Assembly (NCBI RefSeq): GCF_963666145.1
Contig: NZ_OY762614.1
Span: 5,198,501 to 5,262,500 of the forward strand
Reading direction: 5' to 3'
Length of the DNA stretch: 64,000 nt
Source: an uncultured Desulfobacter sp.
Lineage (GTDB): Bacteria > Desulfobacterota > Desulfobacteria > Desulfobacterales > Desulfobacteraceae
In this document: piece by piece, positions 62,880 to 64,000 of the stretch
Position numbering within the stretch: the stretch's first letter is position 1
Layout: each line of letters opens with the position of its first letter
Program-made: the position numbers and the translations under genes
Notes under the pieces: model-generated
Database searches by the model: none
The model's input: only the letters and a program-made list of their open reading frames with translations
Told to the model about the DNA's origin: nothing

Positions 62880-63734
62880 CTACTCCCTTTCCCGGCTGAA
62901 ACGGCGTAAGAGCAACCCGTAGCCGATCAGCATCACCGCCATGAAAATAATTAGTATGATGCTGGTTGCCGAGCCCAAAGGCCAGTTTCTGGCATTGAGA
63001 AACTGCTGCTGGATCAGGTTTCCCACAAGCAGCTGGCGTGCACCGCCTAAAAGGGAGGCCACATAGTATAGTCCCATGGTGGGGACAAAGACCATAACAC
63101 AGCCTGCCATGATGCCGGGCAGGGTAAGGGGAAACACAACCTTGCTTAGTGCACTGATCGGTCCTGCGCCCAGATCCCGTGCTGCTTCAACCAGCTGGAA
63201 GTCTAGTTTTTCAATGGTCGCGTACAACGGCAGCACCATGAAGGGCAGCATCAGATAAAAAAGCCCTGCCAGCACTGCAAAATCCGTGTACATGATTTTT
63301 AAAGGGGTGTGGATCAGTCCCATGCTCAATAGTGTTTTATTGAGTATCCCGTGGGTGCCCAGCACCATGCGCATGGCATAGGTCCTGACAAGGGAGTTGG
63401 TCCAGAAGGGAATCATCAACAGTATCAAGGTCGAGGTGCGCCATTTCGGGGTCATTCTGGCCGTAAACCAGGCAAAGGGATATCCCAGTATCAGGCACAG
63501 CAGTGTTGTTGCCAGGGCTAATTTTACCGACCGGATAAATATAACGATATATCCGGGCTCAACGAACAGCTGAAAATACGCCTTTAAGGTAAACGAAAAT
63601 TTGACCAGATTTGTTGGATCCATGGTCAGAAAACTAGTGCCGACAAGCAGTAACAGCGGAATGACACCAAACAGGATGAACCATCCTGAGATCAGCAGGA
63701 TGATGCAGGCTTTGGTTTTGTCAGGACTCTTCAT
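62880..63734 (-). CDS. potB: spermidine/putrescine ABC transporter permease
   Basis: The partner permease, 284 residues. The N-terminus is MKSPDKTKACIILLISGWF, a membrane helix. The core has PFAWFTARMTPKWRTSTLILLMIPFWTNSLVRTYAMRMVLG near residue 100 and the EAA loop VEAARDLGAGPISALSKVVFPLTLPGI near 195. I chose the ATG at 63734; the open frame runs further up to 63821 but that part overlaps potA and is not permease-like. It overlaps potA by 14 bases, so translation is coupled. Confidence 0.94.
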   Translation of the reverse strand: MKSPDKTKACIILLISGWFILFGVIPLLLLVGTSFLTMDPTNLVKFSFTLKAYFQLFVEPGYIVIFIRSVKLALATTLLCLILGYPFAWFTARMTPKWRTSTLILLMIPFWTNSLVRTYAMRMVLGTHGILNKTLLSMGLIHTPLKIMYTDFAVLAGLFYLMLPFMVLPLYATIEKLDFQLVEAARDLGAGPISALSKVVFPLTLPGIMAGCVMVFVPTMGLYYVASLLGGARQLLVGNLIQQQFLNARNWPLGSATSIILIIFMAVMLIGYGLLLRRFSRERE

Positions 63735-64000
63735 CAGGCAGAACAACCTCCCAGCCCTTAACCCAGCTAATGTATACCCGTTCGCCAACACTATAGTCAA
63801 AATCCGGGTCGTCCTCGTCAAAAAACTCGCAGGCTGTCAGTAACAGGCCGTCATCAAGCCGAACCAGTGTATCCAGAGTAGAGCCCCGGTAACTGCGTTC
63901 AACAATGCTGCCGGCAAAGGTTTTTATCTCCTTGGGCGGCTGCTCATACAGCCTTAAATCCTCGGGTCTCAGCAGCAGTACTACCTTGTCTCCTGGTTGG
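63721..64000 (-). CDS. potA: spermidine/putrescine ABC transporter ATPase, C-terminal part
   Basis: The window edge cuts this gene; only the last 92 or so codons are present, and the ATPase core lies beyond 64000. The visible part is the TOBE regulatory domain, starting DKVVLLLRPEDLRLYEQPP, then AGSIVERSYRGSTLDTLVRL and ending in a Glu-Glu-Ser tail with the stop at 63721. That Arg-Pro-Glu-Asp stretch and the pot gene order identify PotA. The ATPase drives polyamine uptake. Confidence 0.88.
   Translation of the reverse strand, partial: QPGDKVVLLLRPEDLRLYEQPPKEIKTFAGSIVERSYRGSTLDTLVRLDDGLLLTACEFFDEDDPDFDYSVGERVYISWVKGWEVVLPDEES

Overview
The window looks like chromosomal DNA of a strictly anaerobic sulfate-reducing deltaproteobacterium (Desulfobacterota, most like the Desulfobacter/Desulfotignum/Desulfospira group). 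The reasons are a complete Rnf ferredoxin:NAD+ oxidoreductase operon, many iron-sulfur redox proteins (HdrD-like CCG protein, polyferredoxin, 2-hydroxyacyl-CoA-dehydratase/double-cubane pair with its activase), a large biotin-dependent pyruvate carboxylase, and moderate GC. Genus and species are inference. No rRNA, tRNA, CRISPR array, intact insertion sequence or phage was found.

Layout. 1-1.8 kb: end of a NifA-like sigma-54 activator with a frameshift, then a convergent flavodoxin. 2.1-8.1 kb: rnfCDGEAB followed by a LOG-family gene. 8.1-12.3 kb (minus): HDOD protein, a broken PilB/GspE ATPase that keeps its MshEN domain, and an Xaa-Pro aminopeptidase. 12.3-17.2 kb (minus): livKHMGF branched-chain amino acid importer with an attenuator-like hairpin after livK. 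17.4-21.2 kb: a small acidic protein with its own terminator, a VOC protein, and a Tat-exported DUF362 protein paired with a fused NapH/NapG-type polyferredoxin. 21.4-29.7 kb: glycerophosphodiesterase, then peptidase-larC-pgpA-recA-alaS. 29.8-31.9 kb: an orphan YejB/YejE-like permease pair. 31.9-41.6 kb: ammonium channel, unknown membrane protein, acetate transporter behind a structured leader, NSS transporter with a 31-residue partner, FadL-like porin, hydrolase, frameshifted MFS transporter. 41.6-51.6 kb (minus): radical SAM/SPASM plus PHP-glycosyltransferase pair, then pyruvate carboxylase, biotin ligase, a coiled-coil protein and a ParA ATPase. 51.7-55.9 kb: a palindromic MITE-like repeat, a symporter-UspA fusion, a lipid acyltransferase, and a CI/S24 regulator. 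55.8-60.5 kb (minus): activase, double-cubane-type reductase and HdrD-like protein, then a RelE-like protein and an IscA-like protein. 61-64 kb (minus): potABCD polyamine importer, with potA running off the end.

How the parts fit. Rnf couples ferredoxin and NADH to an ion gradient. The ATP-driven activase/reductase pair and the HdrD-like protein handle low-potential electrons. Pyruvate carboxylase supplies oxaloacetate and is biotinylated by the nearby ligase. The importers for amino acids, polyamines, ammonium and acetate fit an acetate- or amino-acid-scavenging life.

Most worth follow-up: the folded leader before the acetate transporter; the double-cubane-type reductase with its HdrD-like neighbour; the radical SAM/PHP-glycosyltransferase pair; the pyruvate carboxylase with a C-terminal zinc ribbon; the MshEN protein left from a broken ATPase; and the unlisted 31-residue transporter subunit. 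Three genes carry single-base frameshifts, so some apparent breakage may be sequencing error.
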